Shown: piece after piece, positions 7,571-16,990 of the stretch
Layout of the letters: every line of letters begins with the position of its first letter
How positions within the stretch are numbered: the first letter of the stretch is position 1
IMG/VR virus record: IMGVR_UViG_3300043331_001141
Span: 1 to 49,191 of that record
Source of the DNA: a virus
Length of the DNA stretch: 49,191 nt
Reading direction: 5' to 3' (one strand)
Notes under the pieces: model-generated
What the model was told of the DNA's origin: nothing
The model's database searches: none
Seen by the model: the letters and a program-made list of their open reading frames with translations, nothing else
Position numbers and translations under genes: made by a program

Positions 7571-10500
7571 GTGGCTACTACACCTTTCGACCTGATGTCT
7601 TTAGCAGGAGCTACACAACCCGAAGAAGGACAGAACGTTGACCTTCTCTCGATACTATCACAGAAGTACTCTGGCTCCCCCTCTGTTCAAAATTTAACCA
7701 CAGGACAGAGACCGTCCTCACTCTCTGACCTAGTTACTCAGCAGCTAGCACAAACTCCTCCTGGGCAGGCTCCAATGAAGGTGGAGCGTAAGCCTACTCT
7801 TGTAGACCAAGTTCGTCAGGCTGCGAACGACAATCCAGTTCTTCGTACCAATAATGCTATTATGGATGCAGGACTTAGTATCCTGTCAGGCTTTGGCGCT
7901 ATGGCAGTGTCGGGAGTAGAAACTACAGGTTTAGTTCTTAACGAAGTAATGCAGGGAATTGCAAAGGACTTCCTTCAAACTCCTCGTGATCCAGACTTCT
8001 GGCGCCACATGACAGAAAGAGTTGAAGCCAGGAAAGAACAGCTGACTTATATTCCTCGAACACCAGAAGGTAAAACCATTGTCGATGTAGTAAGTCTTCC
8101 TTTCCTCATCACGGACAAGCTGACTAAAGGAATTTCTGACGTTGGGCGGAAGATGGGATTACCTCCGGAAGATGTTGGAGTTATTGCTGGGGCGGTAGAA
8201 GTGCTTAGTTTTTATCTGGGTGATAGAGGAATCCGAGCAGCTGCAGGTAAACTAGCAGGACCTGCGGCAAGATTTCGTAAATCTGTGACTAGTAAAATGC
8301 TGAACGATCCAGAGGTTCTTCGGCATGCTCAGGAGCTACGAGGGGTAGCAGATGTAGAACCAGCGATTATAGCAAAGAGAGCGCAGCAGGCCGAGTTGTT
8401 CGAGTCACAGCCGGAGTTATTTCAAAGATCACAGGTGGAAAGTCGCGCACCAGTGCAAGCACCTAGAGCTGGAGAACAGCTTCCTTTAATTCCAGATGAG
8501 CAGATTCCGAGAAGTGGTCCTGAGATTCAGCCAGGTCTTTTCGAACCACGAGAAGCTAGACCAGTTCCAGGCGCACAAATGCCTATTCGTGGGCAGGAAG
8601 TTCAGGCAGGAATTCCTAACACGGTAGAAACAAGGATTAGTCTAAGCAATATTCCTGATTATGTCAGAGAGGCAATAGATAGGAATATTGCCATTGCTGA
8701 TAATCTTAATCTAACAGGTGAAATTACTCAGTTAGCAAGATCAGGCAGAACTGCTCATGAAATATCCCAAATATTACATGGGCGCTTCCCAAGGAATATT
8801 ACAAACTCTGAGCAGCGAGATATCATTAGATCAGTTCGTACAGGCTATGGAATTCCAAGCGTCGAGGAGATGCGAGTACTGCCGGAGCGCCTTCCAACTG
8901 CTGAAACTCCCCTAGCAGCAGGAGTCCCAGGGCCTACTCCGGCAGTTCGTAAACTAATTGATGATTCCCTTCTTGGGGATCGTAATGCGATGAGAGACTT
9001 GAAAGGTCAAGCACGAGGTCTTACTGTTGGGGGACAGCCACTAGAAGTAGGTCTTCAAACGCTTGGTGCTAATCCTGCAGAAATCGCAGAGCTTACTCCG
9101 AAGCTAAAAGGCGTACGGGCAAGAGTGCAGCCGAAAGAGAAACCCTCCGCTCCAGAAGCAACAGCTCCTGCCCGTACGGCTGAAGAAGGCAGACTGCCTG
9201 CTACGGAAGAGCTATCACTTGAGCAGTTTCTGAAGGATGAAGCAGCGGTAGGAGCGTTATTAGATGAAACAACTCCGGTTAAGAAGTCATCTGCTAGAAG
9301 AACGAGAAAAACTCCAGAGGAACAAGCTGCGAGATTAGAAGAAGTTAGGAGAGAGGAAGGACTTCCGCCTAAGGCTACAGTAGAGGAAGAACAGATAGCT
9401 AGTGTTGCCAATCAAGTAGATCAACCAGATGCTCCTGCGATTGATCCTGATTCTATCGAGGGACGACTATTGACTGCACGGAGAAGGGCAGATGAGAGAG
9501 TAGCTTCTGAGCAACGAGTAGTAATGGAATATATAGAAGAGCAGAAAAGGAAATTGAACGAGAATCCCTTGGTACCAGACGATACCCTAACTGCAGAAGG
9601 TCGTGCTGCGGTAATCGACGATGCTAAGAAGCCACTAGGGCTAGTAACTATAGAAGAAATAGAGAACGCTATGGAGACAGGAAATAAGGCTATTCTGGAA
9701 AGAGTTCCTGGAGAAATAGCCGACACTCTCGATGATGCGATATCGAAAGGAAGAAAGACTCTCGAATCAACTGAGCGTAGAAGATTCTCAGATATTCTTG
9801 CTGATATTAGAACGCTAATTACAGATGAGAGTGGACAAGTTAGTTTCCTAGGAAACGAAGGACTAAGTAGTAGCCAAAAACAAGCTGCACAAAGACTCCA
9901 GGCTGATGCTCAGAGACTAGGGGTTGAAGTGACTGAGCTTATGAAAAGCTTAGGATTCGGTGATGCAGAGAACTACTTGTATTCTTCTTATCTAGCTGGA
10001 CTGAGTAATCCTGTTCCTCCTCCAGTAGTCCAGCCAAGAGGTATGACTCTTGATCCTCAGGCAGTGGCTAGGGGTGACAAGGTAGTAGTTCAGAACAAGA
10101 ATGGATCGCTGAATAAAGCACCTATCTATAATACAGAGCGATCGGTGCTGCAACAGGCGAAGGATATAAAGCAGTCTTTCTTTCCTTTCCTGGAAAGTCC
10201 TCTCAGACTTTTTGAGGAGGCAGGATTGAAAGAGCTAATATATTATCCTTATAGAAGTGCAGAGAGGGCGTATAGAACAGCGAGACAAGCATTGACACAA
10301 GAGCTGTATGCATTAAGTAAGAACTTAACTCGCGAGCAAAGAGAAGCAATTACCGCTCATGCTTATTCCCTCGATCCAGCAGGACAGAAGATTAATCAGT
10401 TCAATAACAAAGCTCCTAGAGCCTTGACGGATAATGAAAAAGTGGTATATGATACTCTCAGAAATGCATACGACGAATTGTTCAAGAGAATTAATGAAGT

Positions 10501-12124
10501 TCGAAAAGCTATAGGACAAGAGCCACTAGATAAAATTCCTAACTACTTCACATTCGTCCGTGCATTTTCTATGGCAGAGGAGCTAGGTCTTGCACCTAAT
10601 CCATTGCTGAGCCCGAAGAATGTTGTAGCAGCTACTTATGCTAAGTACAGCTCCGTTCCATTTGCTCATGCTAAGAAAAGAACGGGCGCAGCTTACAAGG
10701 CTGACCTAGATGCATTCAGTATATTCTCTCAGTATGGCCAGAGAGCACTGAAGTATATTAACTTGACCCCATTCACAGCAAAGGTTAAAGAGCTTATCAG
10801 CTCCGACTTGCCTGATCCAAAGACGGGAAAATTGAACTGGAAACTTGAAGACAACCTGCCGCAGACGTACAAGTTCTTGAGCGAGTGGAATAACTTTGTT
10901 TCGCACGGGTATCAGTCAAGTCTAGGAAGAGTAGTAGATAGAGGAATAAACATGCTGAATAAGAATCTAGCTTTCTCTCTTCTCAGTGCTAATCTTCGAT
11001 CAGGACTTATTCAGCCAACCGCGATTAGAAATACTTATACAGAAATAGGTGCTAAATACACAGCTGAAGGAATCAAGATGTCAATAGAGGACATTTATCA
11101 AGGAGGAAAGAATAGAGAGTTTGCGATGAAGAACTCGCAGGTGCTTGATACGAGACAGATGGCGGACGTGTATGATAGTGTTTATGACTCGATAAAAAAG
11201 TTGAGAGGAAGCGAAATAGCTCAGGATATTAAGGCTCAGCCAGTGGCAGGAACGATTAGGAGTCTTGGAGCTGCCAGAGACATGTTGGGCTCGGCAGGGT
11301 TTAAGTTGTTGAAGATAGGCGATTTTGAGACTGCTCTAGCAACGTGGAATGGTTCGTATAAGTTTGCGACAGAGAAGCTAGGATATTCAGGAAAGCAAGC
11401 ATTTAACTATGCTGACGATGTAGTGACAAGAACACAGGCAAGTTCCCTTCCAGGTGATCTAGCGCCTATTCAGCGAAGTATGTTAGGTCGAGCTCTGACT
11501 ATGTTTCAGACATTCGTGATTAATGACTGGAATTTCCTAACTCGTGATGTTTTAGGACTGAAGTCTGGACAAGGACTGACAAAGGACGTAGCGATTAAGG
11601 GCGCTAGAATGATAGCAGCTACAACTATTCTCAATATGTTTCTTGAGGATGCACTAGGACTGAATAGCCCGTTTCCCCGTCCGATTAAGGAACTAGTCGG
11701 GCAGATTAGAGAAGGTGAGAATTTCGAGAACATTGCTTCTAAAGTAGGACTAGAGCTAGTCGAGCCAGTGCCAATTCTTAGTGGGACAAGGTATGGAAGA
11801 GCACCAGGAGGTCCTATTCTAGAAATGATAGGAGATGCGGCGGAGAAACTTCGTGGTGGCGCGTATGCGAATAAGAAGAAAGGTATGATCACCGAGATAA
11901 GAGAGGAGGGCTTGACTAGTGGAAATCTTGCCGATGTCTTCTCTCACCCTGTGACAAAGCTAGGTGGTGTGCCTGGCGCAGCGCAGTTTACAAAGACCTT
12001 CAGGGCGATGGAGAGGGGAGAAAGCCCCTGGACAGCCATGACCGGGTGGTACGATCCTAACGCCAGGGAGAAGGAAAGCGAGAAAGGTGCGAATGAGAGA
12101 TTAGGGGGAAGGCTTAGTCGGTAA
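7571..12124 (+). CDS. Giant internal virion protein, 1,517 aa
   Basis: Starts at GTG directly after the preceding TAA, with GAGGA upstream. The first about 80 residues are polar. A hydrophobic helix occurs near 105-130 (LSGFGAMAVSGVETTGLVLN). A Pro/Glu-rich linker zone spans about 280-640 (repeated Q/P/E-rich phrases). The C-terminal about 750 residues are dense helices with many conserved-looking aromatic residues. Size, last position in the virion operon and composition fit the large podovirus core/ejection protein. I find no lysozyme or transglycosylase motif and no RNA-polymerase motif. It is the last rightward gene and meets the leftward arm 8 bp later. Confidence 0.65.
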   Translation: MATTPFDLMSLAGATQPEEGQNVDLLSILSQKYSGSPSVQNLTTGQRPSSLSDLVTQQLAQTPPGQAPMKVERKPTLVDQVRQAANDNPVLRTNNAIMDAGLSILSGFGAMAVSGVETTGLVLNEVMQGIAKDFLQTPRDPDFWRHMTERVEARKEQLTYIPRTPEGKTIVDVVSLPFLITDKLTKGISDVGRKMGLPPEDVGVIAGAVEVLSFYLGDRGIRAAAGKLAGPAARFRKSVTSKMLNDPEVLRHAQELRGVADVEPAIIAKRAQQAELFESQPELFQRSQVESRAPVQAPRAGEQLPLIPDEQIPRSGPEIQPGLFEPREARPVPGAQMPIRGQEVQAGIPNTVETRISLSNIPDYVREAIDRNIAIADNLNLTGEITQLARSGRTAHEISQILHGRFPRNITNSEQRDIIRSVRTGYGIPSVEEMRVLPERLPTAETPLAAGVPGPTPAVRKLIDDSLLGDRNAMRDLKGQARGLTVGGQPLEVGLQTLGANPAEIAELTPKLKGVRARVQPKEKPSAPEATAPARTAEEGRLPATEELSLEQFLKDEAAVGALLDETTPVKKSSARRTRKTPEEQAARLEEVRREEGLPPKATVEEEQIASVANQVDQPDAPAIDPDSIEGRLLTARRRADERVASEQRVVMEYIEEQKRKLNENPLVPDDTLTAEGRAAVIDDAKKPLGLVTIEEIENAMETGNKAILERVPGEIADTLDDAISKGRKTLESTERRRFSDILADIRTLITDESGQVSFLGNEGLSSSQKQAAQRLQADAQRLGVEVTELMKSLGFGDAENYLYSSYLAGLSNPVPPPVVQPRGMTLDPQAVARGDKVVVQNKNGSLNKAPIYNTERSVLQQAKDIKQSFFPFLESPLRLFEEAGLKELIYYPYRSAERAYRTARQALTQELYALSKNLTREQREAITAHAYSLDPAGQKINQFNNKAPRALTDNEKVVYDTLRNAYDELFKRINEVRKAIGQEPLDKIPNYFTFVRAFSMAEELGLAPNPLLSPKNVVAATYAKYSSVPFAHAKKRTGAAYKADLDAFSIFSQYGQRALKYINLTPFTAKVKELISSDLPDPKTGKLNWKLEDNLPQTYKFLSEWNNFVSHGYQSSLGRVVDRGINMLNKNLAFSLLSANLRSGLIQPTAIRNTYTEIGAKYTAEGIKMSIEDIYQGGKNREFAMKNSQVLDTRQMADVYDSVYDSIKKLRGSEIAQDIKAQPVAGTIRSLGAARDMLGSAGFKLLKIGDFETALATWNGSYKFATEKLGYSGKQAFNYADDVVTRTQASSLPGDLAPIQRSMLGRALTMFQTFVINDWNFLTRDVLGLKSGQGLTKDVAIKGARMIAATTILNMFLEDALGLNSPFPRPIKELVGQIREGENFENIASKVGLELVEPVPILSGTRYGRAPGGPILEMIGDAAEKLRGGAYANKKKGMITEIREEGLTSGNLADVFSHPVTKLGGVPGAAQFTKTFRAMERGESPWTAMTGWYDPNAREKESEKGANERLGGRLSR
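7681..7703. repeat. Degenerate palindrome copy inside coding sequence
   Basis: TGTTCAAAATTTAACCA with the outer C and G at the standard distance differs from consensus at two core positions. It is the only copy found within a gene and may be chance. Confidence 0.4.
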
Positions 12125-12132
12125 GAGTTCTG

Positions 12133-13314
12133 CTATTTTCCTTTCTTATGAAACTCTCTATTATAAACTACTCGCTTAGTATTTGGAAGATAAGTACAGA
12201 ATCCCATGGCCTCTAGCGTCTCTAGCATTTTGTCCAGTTCCCACTTCTGGATATCGTGTTTGAATAGTCGCATTAGCTGCGCAATAGTACACGTTCCTTT
12301 CGCCGCAACCTCTGTCATCATCATGTTTAGGGTGGTTACGTTGGCGTTCTTCCCCAAGCTTCCCAGCGCCATCGGCATGAGAGCTTCTGCCTCGGTCAGG
12401 AAAGATATCGCTTTAATCATATCCTTGCTTTCGATTACTAGATCGTTTGACCTTGCAGCACTTAATATCATTGATAGTTTCAAAATAAACACCGGACGAG
12501 TTTTGAAGTATCCAGTAAATCGTAAGTCTTCAAAAGGTCTCTCGTCTGCTGTATCATATCGCCACGAAATCCAGTCCTTTACAAACTCCTCTGTACATCT
12601 GAATGTTCCAGAGAGTAGAGAGATGTCTTCTATATCACTGACTAGCTTCTTATGCAAAGCTAGAGTTTCTTCTGTCTCATAAGGAATCGGAACTATTTTG
12701 TCCTCCGATTGATAGATGAATAGAAGACGACGAAGAAGTCCACTCCCAGCGGTTTCTAGGGGAACAGCGGCCTGAAGAAGTGAAGGAGTCGTCGCAGCTA
12801 TCAGATTTACCCAGACGTTGGTGATTCTATCTGTGCCGGCGTGCTTTGTACGATACTCGAAAATTCTAGGACAGTCAAACCAGTCTATTAGATTCGTCAT
12901 CAAGTCGATATTTTGGTAGCCTAGGAAAACGGTTAGCTCACCATTAAATATCGTCATTGACGCATGACTGATATGGTCACCTTCAGGAGTTATTATGAAA
13001 TCGCTGGACTCTGCAAGGTATCGGATTAGAGCTTCTCTACTTGTTGCGTTGGGGGCAAGCTTTACATTTAGAGTTGGCTCCATCAGGATATTTAGGATAG
13101 GTTCCATCGCGGTACCTTTCTTGTACCCAGGTGGAGCGATCAGCACGATGTAGAGATTAGGATAGACTCTCAGTCGACCTAGTTGAAACAAGCACTTTCT
13201 TTGTAAAGCCGCGGCGATACATCCTATCGCGACCCACTTACGAAACATAGGAGCAGGTTCGGTATCCTCGCTGTACGTCAGGTATGAATCGATCCAGTCA
13301 GGTAGTTGTCTCAT
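12133..13314 (-). CDS. DUF3987-type helicase/ATPase
   Basis: A 393-aa protein. The opening PDWIDSYLTYSEDTEPAPMF followed by WVAIGCIAAALQRK is typical of the DUF3987 phage helicase family. The Walker A line is APPGYKKGTA (about 60-69), an acidic Walker B candidate is TIFNGELTVF, a sensor-like stretch is NLIAATTPSLL, and an arginine pair is in GLLRRLLFIY. It would unwind DNA next to the polymerase encoded upstream. The last about 70 residues look like a winged helix (TTLNMMMTEVAAKGTCTIAQ). No primase gene is recognisable nearby. It is the final leftward gene. Confidence 0.75.
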   Translation of the reverse strand: MRQLPDWIDSYLTYSEDTEPAPMFRKWVAIGCIAAALQRKCLFQLGRLRVYPNLYIVLIAPPGYKKGTAMEPILNILMEPTLNVKLAPNATSREALIRYLAESSDFIITPEGDHISHASMTIFNGELTVFLGYQNIDLMTNLIDWFDCPRIFEYRTKHAGTDRITNVWVNLIAATTPSLLQAAVPLETAGSGLLRRLLFIYQSEDKIVPIPYETEETLALHKKLVSDIEDISLLSGTFRCTEEFVKDWISWRYDTADERPFEDLRFTGYFKTRPVFILKLSMILSAARSNDLVIESKDMIKAISFLTEAEALMPMALGSLGKNANVTTLNMMMTEVAAKGTCTIAQLMRLFKHDIQKWELDKMLETLEAMGFCTYLPNTKRVVYNREFHKKGK

Positions 13315-13316
13315 TT

Positions 13317-13385
13317 TTATCTCTGTCTCATTGCAATACAGATGAGAATGATGAGGAGTAATAAAACTATTGCATATGTGTCCAT
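13317..13385 (-). CDS. 22-aa single-pass membrane peptide
   Basis: ATG at 13385, preceded by GAGGAATAATC just after the palindrome copy, and stop at 13317, 2 bp before the helicase ATG. The peptide is MDTYAIVLLLLIILICIAMR plus two residues: almost entirely one membrane helix with a basic end. Too short for standard gene callers. The tight fit between repeat, SD and the next gene supports translation. Confidence 0.55.
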   Translation of the reverse strand: MDTYAIVLLLLIILICIAMRQR

Positions 13386-13393
13386 GATTATTC

Positions 13394-13416
13394 CTCTGTT
13401 TAAATTTTAAACAAAG
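13394..13416. repeat. Dispersed palindrome, copy 2
   Basis: Core TGTTTAAATTTTAAACA. It contains the DNA polymerase stop (13407-13409 on the minus strand) and precedes the SD of the 22-aa peptide. Confidence 0.9.
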
Positions 13417-15899
13417 AGACTTCCCTGAAGTACATTTATTATTCCGTCTAATTCCTTCTCTAATTCGTCCACGTTGTATGGGAACTTACTTCCTTTCAAA
13501 TCTATTCCATCATCCTTGTTCATAGTAAAGCTTATAGATAAATCGGCCGGTGGTACGAACTCTCGACTTCTAAACTGCAGAGGTTTCTCTAGACTTTTCC
13601 GCATATCCAGGATTATTCGTGCGTGCTCTCTGATAGGAAGACTTAAAGGAATCTGAAAACCTATATCATCGTGGATTTGTATGAGAAGTTCTACAGGCGC
13701 AAACATTTGTTGATTGTAGTAGGTATAAATTAGCCCCCTTTCATTTATCAAGTCTCCACAAGTTGATTGCGGGATACAAGAGTATGCTTCATTCAGCATG
13801 TTTGTATTCCACTGACCAAGAAATTGGTGCTTTCTTCCTAGTAAGTTCGTCAGAGTTCTATCTCGTTGCAGCTCCTGCTGAACGAAAGTCCAATATGAAT
13901 TTTTTATCCCTGGATAGACTGCGTGGTAAGCATCGTAAACTATCTTCCCTTCCCTATCCGTTATTCCATAATCGAGAGCGAAGGCTCGATAGCCACGACC
14001 ATAGCCGAAGGAATGATTTCCACGCTTCCCATCCTGGCGCAGTTCTAATCCTACTTCTTCATAAGGAACATGGTAGCCTAGAATATGCTTGGACATTAGA
14101 GAGCCGGTAAGGCGATGAGTGTCTAGGCCATTCTCGAAGGCTTCGATCAGAGGACGAATATTACCGACGTATGCGACCACGCGATTTTCGAACTGACTCA
14201 TGTCAAGACGATAAATGACATAGCCAGAATCGGCAACGAGAATGCTTAGTAGCTCATGTGGCCAGTTCTGTAAATTCGTGCCTCTTCCAAATATGTTCTC
14301 ACTACTAGAAATTCTAGAAAACTTTGTTCCAGAAGGATTGAACTGGCATCGGATACGTCCATCAGGGTCGAATTTCTTATCTGTTAGATACGTCGTTAGG
14401 CGTTTATTGTGGTGCCTGAGTTCTAGAATCAGCTGAGCTTCAGGAAAACCTTTCCTCGCAATTCTCTTCAGGGCGTCTTCGTCTACTGTAATAGCGTCAG
14501 TTTTAGGGTTGATATAAGGAGGTAATCTTTTCTCAATATAAAAGTATTCTTGTAGCTGCTGAGAGCTGTTCAGATTTATCTCTTTCCCCATGAGGGAATA
14601 TATCTGGTCCTCTAATTCTTCTATCTTCTCCGTAGATATGGCTCGTAGTTCCTTGAGCTTATTATAATCTACCTTTATTCCTCTCTCCATCATGTAGACG
14701 AGAGGTTCGATTAGTTTGACTTGTCTCTCATACGCGGCTAGATTTGCTTTCGTTTTCAGTGCGTTGATTTGCTTAGGATGTGCAACTGCACAGCTGATGG
14801 AGTCTAGACAGTTGTATTGCCAGCCTTGCTCCCAGGAGCCTGAGCCTTCTAGCCAAATCTTCCCGTCTCTTTTATAATAAGGAAGATTAGTCCACATACT
14901 TGTAATGAAGTCTAGACCTTTGGGGAAGTCAGGATAAAGGATGCCCTGTGCGACAAAAGTATCGCGGAGATTGTGGGTAGGAATTCCATATTTGTGAAGA
15001 AGAAAGTGAGAATCGAAGACTATGTATTGGCCCCCCTTGCTTACCTTCTCGTCGTGGAGGAGGTAGGAAAGTCCTCGCATGATGGTGGCTTCTTGCTCAG
15101 GAGACCAGGTATCACCGCTGGCGTCGATAAAAGGAATACAGAATGCGTAAGCGGTACCGTCTGATTTGTATCCGAGGCTGATACAGGAAAGTTCCTGACT
15201 CGAAGTTTCCAGTTCTATATCCCAGTAAATTATATCGCCTCCTAGTCCCCTCTCGTGCATCTCTCTTATTATATCCAGGACGTCATAGTAAGAATGTAAT
15301 ACTTCTGTATGAATTTTCTCCCCGATTATATCGGGAAATTTACTTTCTCTCAATGCTTTCTTTAGATCGAAGCCGACCAAGTACTTGTCAAAGTATGCCT
15401 TAGGATTCTTCCGTAATTTTTCCCACGTCCAGTTAGCAGGGTGAAGAGTTGCTAGAACTTTTCTGCCTGGGAGTAGAGTCGATTCTAGGACTGAGCCTCG
15501 CCAGGAATGAATGCCCCAGCGCTCGCAGAGTGCCCAGAGAGCAACGTTTCCGCAAACGACTATGACATTAGACGAGCAATCATTCAGCTCTGATTCTAGG
15601 TAGTCTAGATAGAACTGGCCTTTCTCAGTCCAGGAAGCAGAAGGAGGCTTTCTCTTAGTTCCCCTAGTACTTACGATATAGTGATCTAAAGAATGGTCAA
15701 GGTCTTTGATCACATTTGTGAAGTAGCAGAGACTACTGCTAATCCCAGCGGTGTGAAGACACTCATGGAGATTTTCGCCGGCAGGTCCAACGAATGGACG
15801 CTGTTGAACTACTTCTTGATTTCCAGGCTGCTCTCCGACAATTGCGATCGGCGCATTCGGAGAGCCCCAGGAACCAACGAAAGTCGGGCTGAGGCTCAT
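13407..15899 (-). CDS. DNA polymerase A with N-terminal uracil-DNA-glycosylase-like domain
   Basis: An 830-aa protein. Residues 1-about 190 resemble family-4/5 uracil-DNA glycosylase: GEQPGNQEVVQQRPFVGPAG, the VVCGNVALWAL strand and LHPANW. Next is a 3'-5' exonuclease with DIE (Exo I), a FDSHFL Exo II-like line and YNCLDS (Exo III). The polymerase domain has motif A DMSQFENR, motif B with RQDGKRGNHSFGYG and motif C QIHDDIGF. It replicates the phage genome; the glycosylase part could remove or bind uracil. Such fusions are known for some phages (for example SPO1). It lies directly upstream of the helicase. Confidence 0.9.
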   Translation of the reverse strand: MSLSPTFVGSWGSPNAPIAIVGEQPGNQEVVQQRPFVGPAGENLHECLHTAGISSSLCYFTNVIKDLDHSLDHYIVSTRGTKRKPPSASWTEKGQFYLDYLESELNDCSSNVIVVCGNVALWALCERWGIHSWRGSVLESTLLPGRKVLATLHPANWTWEKLRKNPKAYFDKYLVGFDLKKALRESKFPDIIGEKIHTEVLHSYYDVLDIIREMHERGLGGDIIYWDIELETSSQELSCISLGYKSDGTAYAFCIPFIDASGDTWSPEQEATIMRGLSYLLHDEKVSKGGQYIVFDSHFLLHKYGIPTHNLRDTFVAQGILYPDFPKGLDFITSMWTNLPYYKRDGKIWLEGSGSWEQGWQYNCLDSISCAVAHPKQINALKTKANLAAYERQVKLIEPLVYMMERGIKVDYNKLKELRAISTEKIEELEDQIYSLMGKEINLNSSQQLQEYFYIEKRLPPYINPKTDAITVDEDALKRIARKGFPEAQLILELRHHNKRLTTYLTDKKFDPDGRIRCQFNPSGTKFSRISSSENIFGRGTNLQNWPHELLSILVADSGYVIYRLDMSQFENRVVAYVGNIRPLIEAFENGLDTHRLTGSLMSKHILGYHVPYEEVGLELRQDGKRGNHSFGYGRGYRAFALDYGITDREGKIVYDAYHAVYPGIKNSYWTFVQQELQRDRTLTNLLGRKHQFLGQWNTNMLNEAYSCIPQSTCGDLINERGLIYTYYNQQMFAPVELLIQIHDDIGFQIPLSLPIREHARIILDMRKSLEKPLQFRSREFVPPADLSISFTMNKDDGIDLKGSKFPYNVDELEKELDGIINVLQGSLFV

Positions 15900-15926
15900 G
15901 AGGAGTTTATCCTTTCAGTTTTATAT

Positions 15927-16325
15927 TTAAGACACTTCTTTTATATAGGAAAGGAACGCATCTATGTCTATAAAAGGATTATAGAGACTGTGAAATATGT
16001 TCGTGCGTTCTCCTATAATAATTATTTCTCTATTTAGCGCCATTGCTATTCCGAGCTCCGTGTCTTTTCCTCCTCTCGCAGGCTGGTCAGGACCATCGGA
16101 AAAGAAAATTAGCACATCACAATTTACCACATCACGCCAGTCCCGAGATGCGTGGTGTTTTGCTACTGACCCTGAGAATCTCTCCTCAACTACTTGTGCA
16201 TCAATAGCTGCATTGGCAATGTTATGCCATGATGAAACTATCTCGTGTCCTAGTGTTCTTAGTTCTGCTGCGATCTTGTTCATCTCGGCAAAGCGGGAGT
16301 ATTTTGCTGCAAGATATATTTTCAC
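15927..16325 (-). CDS. Nucleoside 2-deoxyribosyltransferase-like protein
   Basis: A 132-aa protein of typical family length. It starts KIYLAAKYSRFAEM, has the nucleotide-binding-type strand CDVLIFFSDG and the GGKDTELGIAMALNREIIII segment, with the Glu expected to act as nucleophile. The family exchanges or hydrolyses bases on deoxynucleosides, here probably in nucleotide salvage or host DNA turnover. It overlaps the previous gene by 4 bp and sits between the MazG-like gene and the polymerase. Confidence 0.75.
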   Translation of the reverse strand: MKIYLAAKYSRFAEMNKIAAELRTLGHEIVSSWHNIANAAIDAQVVEERFSGSVAKHHASRDWRDVVNCDVLIFFSDGPDQPARGGKDTELGIAMALNREIIIIGERTNIFHSLYNPFIDIDAFLSYIKEVS

Positions 16326-16522
16326 GGCTTCTCCTTTCCTAGCTGGATGAACCAGTAGCGAGAGAGATCAGGGTAGTGTTCCTTCTTTACAAATCGAGGT
16401 AGCTTTTTGTGATCGGTAATTAGGAAGCACTGACCGTGTACAGGCTCAAACTTGTTACCGATCCTGATTGTTACTTCGATTCCTTTAGGCGCCTTCGTGA
16501 CTTTTCTGATCTTTACTATCAT
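16322..16522 (-). CDS. Small basic hypothetical protein
   Basis: The start is set at ATG 16522 (SD GGAAG, spacing about 8), giving 66 aa and a 38-bp overlap with the MazG-like gene. A longer reading would begin at 16564. It opens MIVKIRKVTKAPKGIEVTIR and is beta-rich and basic. It is translationally linked at both ends (ATGA overlap downstream). No family recognised. Confidence 0.6.
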   Translation of the reverse strand: MIVKIRKVTKAPKGIEVTIRIGNKFEPVHGQCFLITDHKKLPRFVKKEHYPDLSRYWFIQLGKEKP

Positions 16523-16949
16523 GCTGATTTCTTCCACGGAACACCTCCTGTTCTTTGTTAACATCTCTTAGCATAGCTTCCAGATTGCTATATCTCTCTG
16601 GATAGCGAATTCGTAACTTCTCAATATTCTGGTCCATGACGAGATCGAGGGTGTGCCCGATCGCTGTTGTAGCGGTGGCAACGTACCATAAGTGATCTCC
16701 TAGCTCCTCCCTTAAATGTGGAATATCTAGGTCTGCTGAGTAGAAAATATATCTCTTTAGCACATCTGCAATCTCGCCCAGTTCTGTCATCATTCCGATT
16801 ACTGCGTGGAGTAGACGAAGAACTGGTATTGGTTGTAGGTTTTGTCTGATAGCAACGAAGTCTACTTTCTCACTTCGTTCTACCAATTGTTGGTAGTTTC
16901 CTGAGTGTGTGGTGAAGTGATGTGGATGTATAGTTATTTCTGCAGACAC
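16485..16949 (-). CDS. MazG-like nucleotide pyrophosphohydrolase
   Basis: A 154-aa protein from GTG 16949, with SD AAAGGAGG immediately downstream of a palindrome copy. It carries the four-helix MazG signature: MMTELGEIADVLKRY, then LREELGDHLWYVATA and EKLRIRYPERYS. The acidic residues (E-x2-E and E-x2-D) would bind Mg2+. The family hydrolyses NTPs or ppGpp-like molecules; phages use it to adjust nucleotide pools or the stringent response. It is in the nucleotide-metabolism group with the next gene. Confidence 0.8.
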   Translation of the reverse strand: MSAEITIHPHHFTTHSGNYQQLVERSEKVDFVAIRQNLQPIPVLRLLHAVIGMMTELGEIADVLKRYIFYSADLDIPHLREELGDHLWYVATATTAIGHTLDLVMDQNIEKLRIRYPERYSNLEAMLRDVNKEQEVFRGRNQHDSKDQKSHEGA

Positions 16950-16961
16950 TAGTTTTTCCTC

Positions 16962-16984
16962 CTTTGTTTAAAATTTAAACACAG
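16962..16984. repeat. Dispersed palindrome, copy 3
   Basis: Core TGTTTAAAATTTAAACA, between the methyltransferase stop and the SD of the MazG-like gene. Confidence 0.9.
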
Positions 16985-16990
16985 AATGAG

